The notes beneath the pieces were generated by a model, which made no database searches, was not told the origin of the DNA, and was given only the letters and a program-made list of their open reading frames with translations. Positions 24,301-37,886 of a DNA stretch of 64,000 bases are shown piece by piece. Every line of letters starts with the position of its first letter. Position 1 is the stretch's first letter. The stretch covers positions 89,031-153,030 of the forward strand of contig KV419430.1 of NCBI GenBank assembly GCA_001630475.1, read 5' to 3'. This DNA comes from Sistotremastrum niveocremeum HHB9708. Its lineage: Eukaryota; Basidiomycota; Agaricomycetes; Sistotremastrales; Sistotremastraceae. Made by a program: the position numbers and the translations under genes.

Positions 24301-26095
24301 CTAATACTGTATAACACGAAGCTTTTTGTGCGCCATAACGTAGAGTCTGCCAGTCACTTTATCGAATATGGTCCCATCCATTCCTGACCACGGGCTTCCC
24401 AGGTGTTGTAAGAATGAATCAGGACAATGCATCTGTAACCATGAGGACCCGTGCCCGTTTCCGTCCTCCATTTTTGGAACGCACATCATAGCTTTGTCAC
24501 CTGAAGCCCGACCACCATTGACTTGATGAAAGTCTCGCCCTCTAACGGTCGCAATCTCGCCCAGCTTCCAGTCCCACCCATGCGCATCCAACAAATCAAC
24601 ATACAGAACCAGGGATTTTTTGGTGTGCTTGGAGGTTGCCGGATCGAAGGTGATATGGGAAGAAAATAGCTTCAGGACGGGTGGCTGAGCTTGATGGGAT
24701 TCGCTTTTGCTCAGGTGCGTTGGGGGACGGAAGATGGCCTTCCCAACAATCGAGACGTCCAAAACCCAGGTCGAAGGAGCGACAGCTTTGAAGTTAAGAG
24801 AGAATCTGTTGCTTTGCGATTGGCCAAGGGCGCATAATTGAGATAGGGGTATTTCAAGACCAAGATATCGCGGCTCGATATCCTGAACAGGCCAGTCTTT
24901 GAGCTTCATTCCCGTTGATCCTGGTGTAAGGATTAAGACATCGTGAGGGTTTAGACTTGCGTGACTTGATATATTTGGAATAAGCTGTAGATCGGTGGGG
25001 AGGTCACACGCATATAATCTCAGCACCGAATCTTTGAGGGTTGGGTGTAACTCAGCAAGAAAGATCAGGGTTTTGTCTTCCGGGTGGAACACCATGGTTA
25101 TAGGATGCATGTGGACCTATCAAGAGTAAGTTTGAATATCAATTTCATTTAGAACAGTGCTGTATTACCCATGTCGGTCGTACCAGAAATTCGGACATCC
25201 GCCAGTTTGTTATATCAGTTTCACGGTAAAATGGATAGGATGGGACACGATTCTCGATGATTGTCCCAGTCTTATCTCTCCAATTTATCAACAGGATTGT
25301 GCCATTCTTAATGCCCACAGCCATGAAGGGGTCACAAAGGGTGACACCAACGGGGTCGTGATATAGGTCATTGATGTCGAGGCGAAAATGATATGTAGCA
25401 TGGCCAAAGGTGTCCTCTGCAAGAGAAATCTCTGTCACGGAGACGAGGAAACTGTATGATCTGAGTCCGTCGCCCCTCAGCACAACACAAGATGCAACAA
25501 AAAGCGAGAGTCCATCAAGAGAGAGATGATAGTCCATGTCGGTACTTTCAAGGTCTTCGTTGTTAATGCGAATCGCAGCATGCCTTTCAATGGAGCCGTT
25601 CTTGCGTAGCTTCAGAATATACTGAACTCCGGCTTGATAGAATGACAAAATGGTGTCGTAGCTGAAGAGGTGCGAGAATTGGGATCCAAAGAAACGAGGG
25701 CTATCTTTCTGCCGTTCTTCGATTGTCATGGACGGGTACTCGTAGACATTATCGAGGAGTGGCTCAAGGGGAGCTGTTGACTGGGCGAAATGCCTGGATA
25801 GTGCCATGGCCTTGACAGCATTTTCGAAAAGTTGTTCAGCGGTGATGGTTTGGAAGTTACTGGCGAGGGGCAATTGCACCGTATAGCGCAGATTCCACGT
25901 GCTGCAAATGATAGCTTTGTTCGCGAGGACGAGCTGTCGAAGCACAGAGCATGTCTGAAGGTCCCTGTTATTCAACGACAGCCAGTGAGTTGGATGTGAG
26001 TCTACCTGAGCGATATTCACGACATCTTGGACGCTCAATCCCTCCATGCATTTTACAAGCAGTTCAGCGGGCATGTCGAGAAACTCCATGATCAT
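24301..26095 (-). CDS. F-box domain protein
   Basis: This is a likely substrate-recognition subunit of an SCF ubiquitin ligase; its target is unknown. Two exons (25169-26095 and 24301-25116), joined in phase 0 by a 52-base GT-AG intron at W/VHMHP, give 580 residues. The F-box is at the extreme N-terminus: FLDMPAELLVKCMEGLSVQDV, continuing with NIAQVDSH. The rest has no named domain that I can identify. It contains repeated strand-like blocks (YHLSLDGLSLFVASCV, MAVGIKNGTILLINWRD, HPEDKTLIFLAEL, GTIFDKVTGRLYVMAHKKLRVI) that resemble degenerate beta-propeller repeats, as in many mushroom F-box proteins. No sign of decay. Confidence 0.75.
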
Positions 26096-28840
26096 CTAGG
26101 GTACACAGGGTGGGTTTCCTGATGATTGATGCGGCCGATTCTTCCCAAACCTTTACCAAGCAGAGTGAGGGAGTAAATCCAAGGTAGGACATCGACTCAG
26201 ACTGGCAACGGTCGTGCACTGATGCCAGTCACTGTGTTTTGAAGCTTCACTGGCCGTTCAAGAGCTATACTTCAAATTGGTGTGGCCAACTTGAAGGGTG
26301 CGGCGGGATTATCCGTAATGTCCGTCACGGACGCGTTCTCAGAATTTTACTAATCGCAATTGTTGCGGTCTGGCGACAAAGATACGTTCGTTCACTCCGA
26401 GGCGAAGAACTGCCTGCACGATCATTGGTCGAGCAGATGCCATGTCATTTAAATGGGTTCTTTCGTCCTCAGTACATGGCTCTTTCTGGCTCTTTCATCC
26501 TTCCGTGCAGCAAATCAAGAACATCTCTCAGACCTCACGAGTGAGCGGCAGATCACGCTCGAGTGTTGTTGAAAATACCGCTTGATTGGACAAGTGAGAC
26601 TAGAATTCTCTCCTTCTGTTCAGACTTCCGAAGAATTAATCGTTACAGTCCTAGCCTAGTATCCTCCATTTCTATCCGTGTCGCTTCGTGAATTTTATCT
26701 TGGCTTCTACTCGTTACCTGGATCTTCAAGTGAGACCGAGCGTCCTGAAAGCTGGAACGCTATCTTTGCTGTGCAATCTGCTTTGCGACTATGTTCCGGT
26801 GGGCGGCCGTGGGCCTGTGAAGGTTGCTCATAGATACCCTCACCGTGCAACGATCGAGTGCAGAGTCTACTATCTAAGCTCGCGGCTCGAATGAAGAATC
26901 TCGTTTCTCATCCTTTGCCTCTCTGCTTCGATATTGGCAAAGTGTGTCGGTCTTTCTTCAATTGCTCCCGGCTTCCAGTTGCATCCCATGTTACTATCTT
27001 CATGCTCCATGTCACGAGCTACTCTATACCTTTTACTTGAAGAACTGCCATTCCGTCTAGCCCTACCCGCTAGACGTCTACATTTTGAATTAGCGCTAGA
27101 AAAATTTGAATGGTTCGTTCTAAGGGTATCATCAATCTGCATTCCCGAGTGGCTTTTTTCACTGGAAGAGCTAAAGAATATCACGACGAAGACTGTTTCT
27201 GTGGCGGAACTCATGACCTGACGGTTTGACGGTTTGGCTTCGGCTATGATCCCTGCTCGACAACGTTGTACATCCCGAGTGAGTGATTTCGTCTAGCCAG
27301 GTCTGCTTCATCATGCTGATGGCTACTTCAGTACAATTGCATCATCCAGAGCAATAGTGAACAATGCCGCTCGATGACATGCTGCAACACATCCCACGTC
27401 GTACTCCACAGTCGACAAAGCCATGAAAAAATACGATTGAGGATGTTCGTTCTATCGCCTCAAAATGTGAACATATGTACGAAGCGGCTTGTGGAGAGGC
27501 CGAACAAGGAATCAAAAGAAAGGCATGCTCGGAATGGTCACAAGTTCGATTCGCCTCGATCCATCAACAACTCGTTAGTTATGGATAAAGCCTAGGCGTT
27601 GCACATGACGATGGCGTCTCACTCAACCGATCGGGAGCTTTGACATGACGCTCAAAGACAACGCCACAGGTAAAGAAAGGCATTAAAATATTTTTAGAGT
27701 ACACCCTCATTTCTACACCCTAAAGTAAACGGCGTTAAATGTAGTATGGCATGGCCCGAGAGGTGGGGTTCCCATAGTCTCCACAATTGTACAAATGTGT
27801 CCCGTGATGGTCTGGGGTGTATGTGGTGATGAATGCACGGCCTGCGCAGACACGCCACCCAAACGTGCCTTGAGGTCAACGAACTGGATTAACGGGGTAA
27901 GACTCCACGTGCTCATCTCCGTGTTTTCCGATACCTTCGTACCTTGTAACCGAAGGCATTCTCCGAATTGCATCCGTTTCCACTCCACAACCTTCGCCAT
28001 TCCCGAGAGGCATCCCGTCAGATCTATGGTGGAGGTGAGTCTAATTGTCGCGATCAGAAGCCCCAGAGCTGTCAAACCAGCTGTCAAACAGGAACTTCCG
28101 TTGCTGTCTCTGGCCACCTTCTGGACTTTCTGAGTCGATCTTAAGATCCTGTCAAACCTACGAGCCTGTTCCTTTTGGATGTTTCGTCAATCCTAGCTGC
28201 CAACATTCCTCAAGTCGTTATGAACGGCAACGATCGTACCAAAGGCGTCATATGTGAAGAGTGGTGTTCTTTCAACAGATCTTGCGCGTGCCTCCGTCGT
28301 TGCTCTGGGGTATTTCCAGCCGTTATTACAGGGTGAACAGGCCGAGCTTCTGAGAGCTCCGCAGACCCCACCTAGGCAATAAAGTGGAGCAAACGAGTTG
28401 CCCTTCCAGCTCGCGTAAATCCTTCCAGAGCCTTTTGCCGCTTTCCAACGTCCTCGGCCCCAACACTGTTGCTGTGCACCTCTCATTTCCCAAGAATAGG
28501 TTCCACAAACAACCATCTAAAGCCGCATTAATTTGAAGAAAAGCACATTCTTTGACATCATGTGTGACGAAAACGGCCTATGTTGACCCCATTTTTGCTC
28601 TCGCGATCGTTTGGAACTTCAGATCACCTCCGGTTTGACATCATGCCTATTTTTTTCTACGCCTATTCATGAAATCTTATTGGCTGTTTCACCCTCTGGT
28701 TCTCGAATATTAGCTTATTCTTCTTTGATGCTCCATGTTTCGTCACTTCCGTCCGAAAGCCCATTGAATCCCCTGCGATCCTCGATGCCACTCGATGAAT
28801 CACCGACCAGAATATTGAATTCCAAAAAAATTATCCTGAC
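26096..28840. other. gene-poor stretch
   Basis: No gene is firmly supported. A minus-strand open frame at 27713-28117, without an ATG at its front, has protein-like content (SCLTAGLTALGLLIATIRLTS, hydrophobic). A minus-strand 114-codon frame at 26870-27214 starts with ATG and is Ser/Arg-rich. Neither has recognisable motifs, so both are left uncalled. Confidence 0.35.
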
Positions 28841-28844
28841 GCCA

Positions 28845-28852
28845 TATATAAG
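28845..28852 (+). promoter_or_regulatory. TATA box of secreted protein gene
   Basis: TATATAAG lies 88 bases before the ATG at 28940. The leader between them is rich in C and T, as is common in strongly expressed fungal genes. Confidence 0.6.
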
Positions 28853-28939
28853 AGCACCGTAGAAACCGTCAATCCTCATCAATTTTCCTTCAACCTCCAA
28901 CCTCTCAGCTCTACCTCCACCTCCAGCACTCAACACAAC

Positions 28940-29635
28940 ATGCGTTTCAGCATCTCCACTTTCATCTTCTTTTTCCTCACTTTCGCACTTGTGTCCCTCG
29001 CTGCTCCCTCCAAGCGCTCTGCCGATGTTGACGGTATTTTAACTACCCTCAAAACTCAGGTTGACAGCGTTCTTCCATCAATCAGTGCGTTCCCAGCGGC
29101 CTTCATTCTCGTTGACGTCGTGCTCACTAGGCCTATTCAGAATCTTTGATTGCATCGGAGAAAGTTACGGAGGCTGCGCTGACTCCTTTGGTTGGGGAGC
29201 TCACCACGGCTGTCAACGCCGCCAAGACTTCTCTTTCCGCTCTCAGTGGCCCTGTCACCGAAGATGCCGAAGACGTCGCTGAAATCATTGCAGGCGTCAT
29301 TTCGGTAAGCCATTTCAAATTCCTTTGCTTTGACCGAGTGCTCATCTAATATATTAGGACATCGCTACCGCTCTCAGTGGTTTGCCAGCCGTCGCAGGTG
29401 ACATCAACCTCGGCTCTATCCTGTCCTCGCTCGACACTGCCTTGAACCAAGTGCTCCTCGGGCTGGATATCCTCTTGGCCGGAGTTCTCAACTTGGTTTC
29501 TGCTCTGTAAGAAAACAGTTTCTCGTACCTCAAAATTTACTTACCGATATCTTTCACAGCCTCGTCGACGTCGCTGGCATCCTTTCCGGGCTCGGACTTA
29601 CCCTCGGTGGTATTTTGGGCGGTCTCGGTCTGTAA
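28940..29635 (+). CDS. small secreted hydrophobic protein (Sc15-like)
   Basis: This resembles the small hydrophobic secreted proteins of Agaricomycetes often annotated as Sc15-like, some of which are found in the medium or the cell wall; the function is not established. Four exons (28940-29084, 29141-29304, 29358-29506, 29560-29635) give 177 residues. A signal peptide is clear: FSISTFIFFFLTFALVSLAA, with a likely cut after the alanines and a possible Kex2-type site at SKR. The mature part is made of Leu/Ala/Val/Gly-rich amphipathic segments (ALTPLVGELTTAVNAAKTSL, LSSLDTALNQVLLGLDILLA) and ends GGILGGLGL. It has no cysteines, so it is not a hydrophobin. A paralogue-like gene with the same four-exon plan is at 53011. 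Confidence 0.75.
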
Positions 29636-29991
29636 ACGACTCGCTACCTACTCCACCATTCTCGGACAACATAAGACACGCTTAATTACTCTCCCTTGCA
29701 TATCGAACTATACCAAATAGCTTCTCGTTTCTACTCGAACTCGAACTTTTGAATAGTCAAGCAAATTAAACTGTACTAGTACAACAGATGTTTCTTCGAA
29801 ATTGAAAACTAGCTATTCCCTACTGTTCACTGTGAAATGCGCCGAGCCAACCAGCCTGCTTCAAGTCTTTCTGTGCCCCATATTTCCTTAGTTTGTTTCT
29901 CGCCTATCCCTCGAGCCCAACATTCAACGTTCAACGCGGAATCAATCCGATTGCCGATAAATTCACTTGCGCCCCTCATAAGCACACAAGC

Positions 29992-31960
29992 ATGAGTCAA
30001 ACAGAATCGCAAGATATCGAGACAGCCACCACGTCACTCCAGACGACATCGTAGGTCTTTCACATCCCATTAATGATCGATTCTGAGCAGTGCGCGATTG
30101 CAGGGTAGCTCCCGACAATAAAACGCGCCGTTATGATCGACAGCTTCGGTACGCCCTCGATTAACGTTGGACGTGACATGCTTTTATTGATCTGGATATA
30201 GGCTATGGGCCTCATCTGGCCAAGCAGCTCTCGAGTCGTCCAAGATCCTCGTCATCTCTGGCTCGGGGACTTCGGCGTCTGTTCTGAAGAATCTGGTGTT
30301 GCCTGGGATCGGTCATTTCACTATTCTGGACCCTCATAAAGTCACTGAAGCTGATATTGGGAGCAACTTTTTCTTGGAAACGGAGAGTGTTGGAAAATAT
30401 AAAGCTGAGGAAGAAGTTAGATTGTTGAAAGAGCTGAATGACGGCGTGGAGGGCGTGGCTAACACTTCTGTATGTACGATCCCTATTTGCTATGACATTG
30501 ATATCTTATGCTAAGCGTTTGAAAAGGATCTTGCGACGATATTGAAGAATGATCCCACATATCTGACGTCATTTACTCTTCTCATCGCTCACAATCTGCA
30601 TCCCGAGTTGCTCGAGCAACTCTCCTCTTTACTCCGTTCAGATCCTTTCCATCCACCTCTCATCGTCGTCCGATCTGCTGGGTTTCTGGCAGAGTTCTTC
30701 ATCCAGTTTCATGAACACACCAGTATGTTTACGGCATATGATTTGAACTGCATCGAACTCATCAAAAGTTCCCAGTCATCGACTCCCATTCAGAGACTCC
30801 TCCGTCCCTGCGAATCGATAAGCCATTCCCTGCGCTACTTGACCACGCGCTATCTCTGGATCTTTCAAAATTGGACCCCACTGATCACGGGCACATCCCT
30901 TATATCGTGATTCTTGTCAAAGCTGCTCATGAATGGAAAGCATCGGTACGATAGATCGCGTATTCTCGAAGGCACCAATTCAACGTTTCATACAGCATGA
31001 CGGGCGAGTTCCGAAGACGACGGAAGAAAGAAAGGAGTTTAAGAAATACTTGCAATCATTGCGAGTAAAGGCAGACGAGGAAAACTTCGAAGAAGCCGAA
31101 GCTCAAGCCTACCGAGTTTGGGCCGTGACGAACGTCCCCTCAGAAATCTCATCCCTCTTCAACGATCCTATCTTAGCCAATCTCACTCCTACTTCCCCGC
31201 CATTCTTCCATCTTCTGGCAGCCCTGAAGACGTACACAGAGAAGGAGCCACATACTCTTCCGTTGTCTGCCACATTACCAGATATCAAGAGTGACACGAC
31301 GAATTATATTCACTTACAGAACTTGTACAAGCGACGAGCGGAGGAGGAAAAGGAGGAATTCACGAAGATCCTTGTAGCAAACCCTGTGCAACCTCAGACG
31401 CCAATCGACAAGGGGTTGATTGACGAATTTGTGCGAAATAGTCACGGTCTCAAAGTTCTTCGCGGAGAAAAATGGCGCGCTGTTGATCAAGATTCCGCTC
31501 GTCTAAGTACGTATCGTATCGTATCCCTGACCGTCATTTACTAAAAGATGAAACAGAGGAGGCTTCTCAATCTTACCCCTCACATACTGCGATTCATCTA
31601 GCTTTCTCGGCGATGGCAGCCCTGGAACTGAAAGGAGTCCAGGTTGATCACACTACACCTGCCGAAGATTTGAAGTCGGAGGCAGCGAAAATTTACGGAC
31701 CATTCGAAGAGATCGAAGAAGAGATCGATAATGCAATCGCAGAACTGTATGTCCGATGGTCTTCACCGCCTGATCGACTGATACGATTGAATTGATTCAG
31801 GCTTCGTGCGCCGAATGCTGATCTCCCGACAACAGCAGCATTCCTGGGAGGTTTAGTCGCTCAAGAAGCCATTAAGATCATCACCAAACAATACGTCCCT
31901 GTCAAAGGATACTGCGTCATAGATCTCATCAGTAGTACAACCAGTGTCATCGGGGCTTAA
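29992..31960 (+). CDS. ULA1: NEDD8-activating enzyme E1 regulatory subunit
   Basis: This is the APPBP1/NAE1 homologue. It pairs with UBA3 to activate NEDD8/Rub1, which then modifies cullins of SCF-type ubiquitin ligases. The N-terminal adenylation-like ThiF fold begins with RRYDRQLRLWASSGQAALES, then KNLVLPGIGHFTILD and GSNFFLE, all typical of this subunit. The family lacks the catalytic cysteine, and none is expected here. The middle region includes VWAVTNVPSE and a Lys/Glu-rich helix. The C-terminus keeps AAFLGGLVAQEAIKIITKQY and ends CVIDLISSTTSVIGA. About six short introns are inferred, including one just before PDNKTRRYD and one splitting LR/LWASS. The ATG at 29992 precedes an acidic Thr/Ser-rich leader. 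It converges on the TSC2 gene, whose stop is 257 bases away. Confidence 0.9.
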
Positions 31961-32216
31961 TACATTCTTTCGCTTGATTGGAGCGGGTGGCTATCATGGC
32001 ATCATATCAACCACTTCCTGTATTTGCGGTTGAATTGACAGCGACAGATGTGAAAATGTTAAAGCATCAGCCAAATTCAATCTGCCTCGAAGAATGCGAA
32101 GGATGTTCGTACATATACATACATACATGGGGTTCGAATGAATGTGAGAATTCGGATACCTTCCGGAATGAACGATAGTAGTTGAAAAGTCAATGAGATA
32201 GAGAAAATCATGCGAA

Positions 32217-35200
32217 TCATGTGCTCTGTGCACTTTTAGCGGCGACGGCTCTATCCTTCAACCTCTTGATGAACCGAAGCCTGTTTCTCCAGTTTGTGCT
32301 GTATTCCTCGCGACTGGTATCTCTGCCTGTCTGCTGATAGATGTTACAGAACCAATCTGCTTTGATGCAGACTCGGCGGATGAGGTACGGGAGATTCTCA
32401 GATGAGATGATTTTGAACTCTCCTATGGGTACGAAATCGGGCATACCCTTCATGAGCTGCATGGTGACTTTGAAATATTCGTTGTCATGGCTGTCAACGG
32501 GATAGGTGGTGGGTGAACCGAGAGAGTGAGGTTCAATGATGATGTTCACGAAATTGAAGTCAGAAGGAATAGTTTCCATACGATAGGGAAACCCGCTGCC
32601 ATTCCAAATGATGCGAACATAGTCATTCCCGATGTGACGTTTTTTGTTGTTATTTCCAGGATCGTGAGGATTGTTGGGCATGAGTGTGATTACGTGAAAC
32701 GTCGCCCGCGCAATTTCATCGCCCCATACAACAGTCTCATCGCCGTCCTCCCCTGCGCGAAGACCGCCGAGTGGCATGCCCTGAACCTCGTCGAGGCGAA
32801 CGCGCTTCCCAATGACATCGAGGAAACGGTTGTAGGTTGGGGATCCGCTGGTGTTGGCCAAAATCTCGGCTTCTGTGGTCTGCCCAGGAGCGATATAGAT
32901 GATCCCAATATTGTGGGTGTCGATTACAGGAGCAAAGTCAATGTTCCGAACGCTCCGGTCTAGGCCATCAACATTTGTAACTTCAATGCAGAGATCTTCG
33001 ATTGGTCCGAAATCTCCGTCAAGAGGGGCATTGAGTGATGGGTTCATTTCGAGACTCGAGGTGTTCTCGTTATTCCGGACACTTGCATTGGAGCTCCCGC
33101 TGTCCGAGGACTGTCTTCGTGTTGCAGTGAAATAGTCAGCGATGCCGAATAGCTCTGCTACCTCGTGCCTCTGTCGAAAGTTTTGATTTCATCCATGGTC
33201 TATCATACTCAAGCTAATTTCCACGCACCTGATGCTGAATCTCCAGCCGACTTGAGGCCGAGAGCTCTAATTCATGACTTGCATACTCTTCTCGAACGCC
33301 AGGTGGCAGTGTGTGAGTGGGGATCAAGAAGCGCGTCAATCCAGCTGCCCTTCTCGATTCTATCTCGACCCAACCGGCTTCATGGTGTGCACGAATAGCA
33401 ATCAGGGATAAATTGACAATCCACCATCGTTCATCGGTATTCTTGCCGGGAGTGGAAAAAGCTCTCATATCGGAAGCCTCTTTCACGACACCTGAAACTG
33501 CACGAGGGCCGAGAGTGCCGAAAGTGTATTGCGTGAGCCAGTCGAAACAAACTTCGACGGGTTCCTCGATTCCGCCGTCCATGGATGCAAGCTTGAGACG
33601 CCGCTTGATGTCAACGATGTGGGTGGTCTGTTCGCCGATATTAACGACATGGAACCACACATAAATGATGTTGAAGGTCATGACCAGGACGTGCTGAGTC
33701 AGCGAGAAGGAGAGGGAGGAGTCGGAGTCAGGGTTGCTATGATACTCCAGGTACTTAAATGCAACGAAGAAAACCATTTTGTAGTTCTCCTCCGTGAAGT
33801 TTGCATAAAGCTCGTCGACAGATGCGACTGACCTCAGAAATGTCAGCACGTGTACCGCGACTTCAGGGTTCGACATAATCTGCGCCAATCGCTCTACGAT
33901 GCGGGGTAGATATCGAGCAGTTGCCACCCGCAGTTCATAAGCAGCCAGCATGAGACCGCCAATGCAGCATATGAGGGTCGACGGTAGGCCAGCAGTAAGG
34001 CCATTCAGGAATACTTCGACAATGAGGTCCTTGTATTTCTGATTATCGCCATAAGCTTTCCGATAGCTAATGAGGACATTGAGCGTGTGGTAACCTAATC
34101 CTTGAGCATCTCGAGGTTTGAGGCCGTCGGGGATACTTTCTCTTGCAGATACTCCGAGAGTCTCATGGCGCAGGCCATTACACAAGCACTCGTGAAGATT
34201 CAGGATCTGCTCCTTTGTCCGAACGCCACAGAAGAAGTGCTTATTGGCTAATTGTTCTGGCAAATGAGTGAGGACATATGTGAGAATGTCCCAATCTGCT
34301 TCAGTATCGAGAATTTTGATGATGCAAGCCAGGTATGCGGACACAGGCAAAAAGAGGGGCCCGTCGACCATCGCCTCTAGCTCGGGCGTGCGATAGGTCC
34401 TGATCCGAGCATTGGGATGGTGAACGAAACGATCGGGATGATCCTCCGGTACGATGAAAGGGATAGATTCGGGAATCGACCAAACGAGATCGCGAGTCTT
34501 CGAAGCTGGAGTGGGTGGAGGCCGAGCTGCCCGGGAGCGACTGCGACTTGAGTTCGTTTGCGCTCCCCGACCTCGGGATCCTTCTCTTCGCCCGGCACTC
34601 CGAGTATTGGTACGCGATCTACCAAGTTCCGCGCCTTCAGGGGGTGCGACAACCGGCTCTGCAGGCTGGTCATTGTTGCGGACGCAATGTACCAGCGCTG
34701 CAAGGGGTTCAATGGCGCTATCGATGTGACCGACAGAGTATATGCGATGCTCATGATCAGAGCGAAGACGCATCAGAAATTGGAGCATGACGATACGAGC
34801 TTTGATACAGGATGTGTCTCCCAGGAGCGTCAGTATGGTGTTGAACAAATCAATTGCTGCCTGTGGCAACGAAGGCTTAAAGTAGGCTAGATCTGCGAAA
34901 GCATTCACAAGTGGTAGGACAGCAGATGCGCCCCGACATGATGTGACCGAACTGGGAGTTCCGGCCTCAGTAGACGTGGGAGAGGTTGGTAGATTGAAAG
35001 GATAATGTCCTGATGGAGGGTTAGACAGCGGATCGGGCGGTGCTTCTTCGACACGCTCATCTCCTCGGTTACGAGGGAAGAGGTGGGACAAAAGAGGCAT
35101 ATAATCTCGCTTTTCATCTCTCACAATCGGCGTCGCGGGATCCGAATGGACCCTTGATGAAGAAGGGGAATTAGGAGTCGAGGACGGAGGCAGGGCCGAA

Positions 35201-37886
35201 TTCGAGCTGTCGCCAGCCATCGTTATACGAGGGAAATCCTCCGCTTCGTGACAACGACACTCCTCAATCACGTCTCTGAGATAGTCCTGAATCTGCACCG
35301 TGGTATCGGAGTGCCCGTCATCGCTGTGTGTATCCTTCTCTTTTCCTGGTTGATACTGCCAGAGCCTGCTAACAAGCTCATGCCTGAGAACATCGAAGAC
35401 TGCGTCACGAACGTCCTCTAATCTAACATCACTCTCTAAAGTCGACCAGTGGTGGAAGATGAGGTCGCCAATCCGCCTCTTCACGCCGTGAGCGATCCTC
35501 GGATCGGTGTACGCGCCGATGGCAGCACGGTAAATGGCCATTTTGGTGAGTGAACGCTGATCATCCCACAACTTGTCAAACAGCGTCTCGATGTCCTGGA
35601 TCCATTCAACGGACGGTGTGGATCCAAGGAGATCGTCCGGGATGAGAGCAGAGTGCTTGTCGGATAGATGTGGAGCGATAGAAAGGAGGGTTGCGGGGAG
35701 AGAGGGCGTTACCGGCATGGGAGGTGAAGGCCTTGTTCGAACGATGTCGCGCCCCAGAAGATCACAAAGACAGTCCAAGACACGGCTTTTCGCTTCAGAA
35801 GGTCGTTCGAGTGGGAGAATATAAGGGCTTCCTTGCGGCTCGCTAAACAATCAATGAGCTCGAAGTCTATGACTACGAAACATGACACATACCGAGCATT
35901 TGCCACAATCGCAACAGCCTCACCTAAGCTTTCTCCGATGACGCATCCAATCTCCTCGTCCATGGCCGTACTATTGTCAGCTGGTTGACCCTCTGTCCCA
36001 GTTTCATCGTCCCCAGCAAGTGCATCTTCATACTCTTGTAACGCATCCTTCAGTAGCCCCAACCCCTCCGTAACGACTCCCTCGGCCTCTCCGTGATCCA
36101 TTCCGCCGCTCGTCGCCAAAGCGCTCCAAATCCGAATAGCAGTAGGTAAAGTCTCTCCAAAGCTCTTCAAACTCCATTCCGTATGACTTCTCCTCCCTTG
36201 TCCTGTCCCCGCCCCTTGAGAAACTCCAGCTCCCGCCCCTTGCCCAGAGTTACTCGGACTAAGATGCTTCGGGTCTTCACCGGACTGATCAAATGCATAT
36301 CGCATAAGTTCGGGATCTAGGTCTTCTCCAGAAAGAGCCGGAATTCCATAAGGCGATGATGTGCTTTTCTCTCGGAAGAAACTCTGGAGCATACGCTTTT
36401 CCATCTCGCGACGAAGTGTGAGACGGAGTGCGCGAAATGTGCCCAGAGAGAGAAGAGCAGAGGCTGCCGCTGCACCGGGCGACGAGGAGAGACCCGCTTC
36501 TGAGTCCGGAAGTAAGAACGATTTTAGACTTGACATCGCGAGGGAAGCGTGAGGGCCAGTGCAGCACTTGTTAAGAAGCCTTTTCAGATCATCCTCCAAT
36601 TTTTGGCGTTGTTGAATTTCAGTCAGTGGAACGGAGGATGAGGTTGGGCCGGGGGATGAAACCGATGTTTCGCGAGCTTTGAAATGTAGCTTAGCTTGAT
36701 GTAATGAAACCCTCGGCAGAGGCTCCACAAACTGCGAGAGAAGCAATACAAGAGCTTCCAAAGTATGAGGAAGTTGTTTGGGAGCAAAAAGGTCAGGGGC
36801 GTATTGAGAGACGTGTCTGACGTAAATCTCAGCGAGAAGGAGATGGCGCCGGTTATGAAGTGAAATGGCGGGATCTGATAAGGATGTCGTGATTGGAGGT
36901 GGGGGAGAACGCGTTGAGGAAGGAGACCCGATTCCTCGAAAGAACGACTGCGAAAGTGAAATAGAAGATGAGTTGCGTTTGTGCGTCGGAGGACTGGGCG
37001 AAGATGGCGGTGAACCCAAGGATTGAACTGTTGGAAGGGTATATGATTCCTTCCTTGACATACTCTTCCGAGGATCTAAGAGACCCTTCGATTCGAGATT
37101 GCGCGTCAGAAGCGTGCGGTAGAAATTCTCCATTTTCAGAACGCGTGGCGCTTGAGATGTCTTATCATCCGAGAGCAACTCGTGGATGAGGAAGGCTGTG
37201 TCCTCGGCACAGAGTAGCCGTTGGTCCTCGTCGTCATCGCCAGACAAGGAATCTCGGATGGTTTCGGTCAAAAACTCATCCAGATGCTTGCTGGCCAGCA
37301 AGTCTCTCCGAGGTCCGAGAAGGCACTCTAATGCAACCTGCTTCTTTTTCCAGACGCTAGCACTCCAATGCACACCTTTCATCACTAACAGCAATGATAG
37401 ACGGTCGTTCGGGCTTTTAAATTGCATCTCGTGGTAGGAGACATACACCGTGATGAGTTCCATTCCTGAAGCACGAAGTTCCTCCGAAGAGGGATTCGAA
37501 AAGATCCCGCTGAGGATGGCAGACAGTCGATCCAGAGAGGGGACTTGCTCAGTCTCCCAGACGTCCGCAGAGAGCATGTCGATCAAAGCACGAACATGAG
37601 GGACTGTCGGATGCTGAGGAGGGCTCAATTGACTGATCAACTTGTCCAAGGGAAGAGAATGAGGGTACATGGGAGTGTGAGGATCTCCGGTAGTCCCGGC
37701 GCTTAGAGGATGGCCATGGGTTGACTGTCGGCGGGGGGAAAGTGATGTCGATCCAGAGGTGGGAGTCTGGGCACCTGAAGCAGTGCGAGCCATTTTATTG
37801 AAGAAGGAACCGATGCCACCGAATGAGGACGTGCTCGATCGAGGACGTGGACGTGCATGGCTTGAGTGCTGCTCTCGAGGCGGCAT
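32217..37886 (-). CDS. TSC2: tuberin (TSC2) homologue, Rheb GTPase-activating protein
   Basis: Tuberin is the GTPase-activating subunit for Rheb and restrains TORC1 in response to nutrients. Three exons (35893-37886, 33229-35842, 32217-33170) join in frame to 1853 residues, close to the family's usual 1800. The N-terminal half is helical and repeat-like (tuberin N-terminal region), broken by Ser/Pro-rich disordered stretches, for instance after residue 200 and around the SRGRGAQTNSSRSRSRAARP segment. The C-terminal exon holds the RapGAP domain: HNIGIIYIAPGQ, FLDVIGKRV, then RHIGNDYVRIIWN. That stretch contains the asparagine-thumb motif (HIGND) that drives GTP hydrolysis. It is followed by FNFVNIIIEPHS and the conserved end NRLRFIKRLKDR. 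The catalytic region is complete, so it should be active. Its start is 0.7 kb from the divergent PUF6 gene. Confidence 0.9.

Noticed and set aside
27530-27570. T-loop-like GTTCGATTC
   Set aside because: No cloverleaf could be formed around it.
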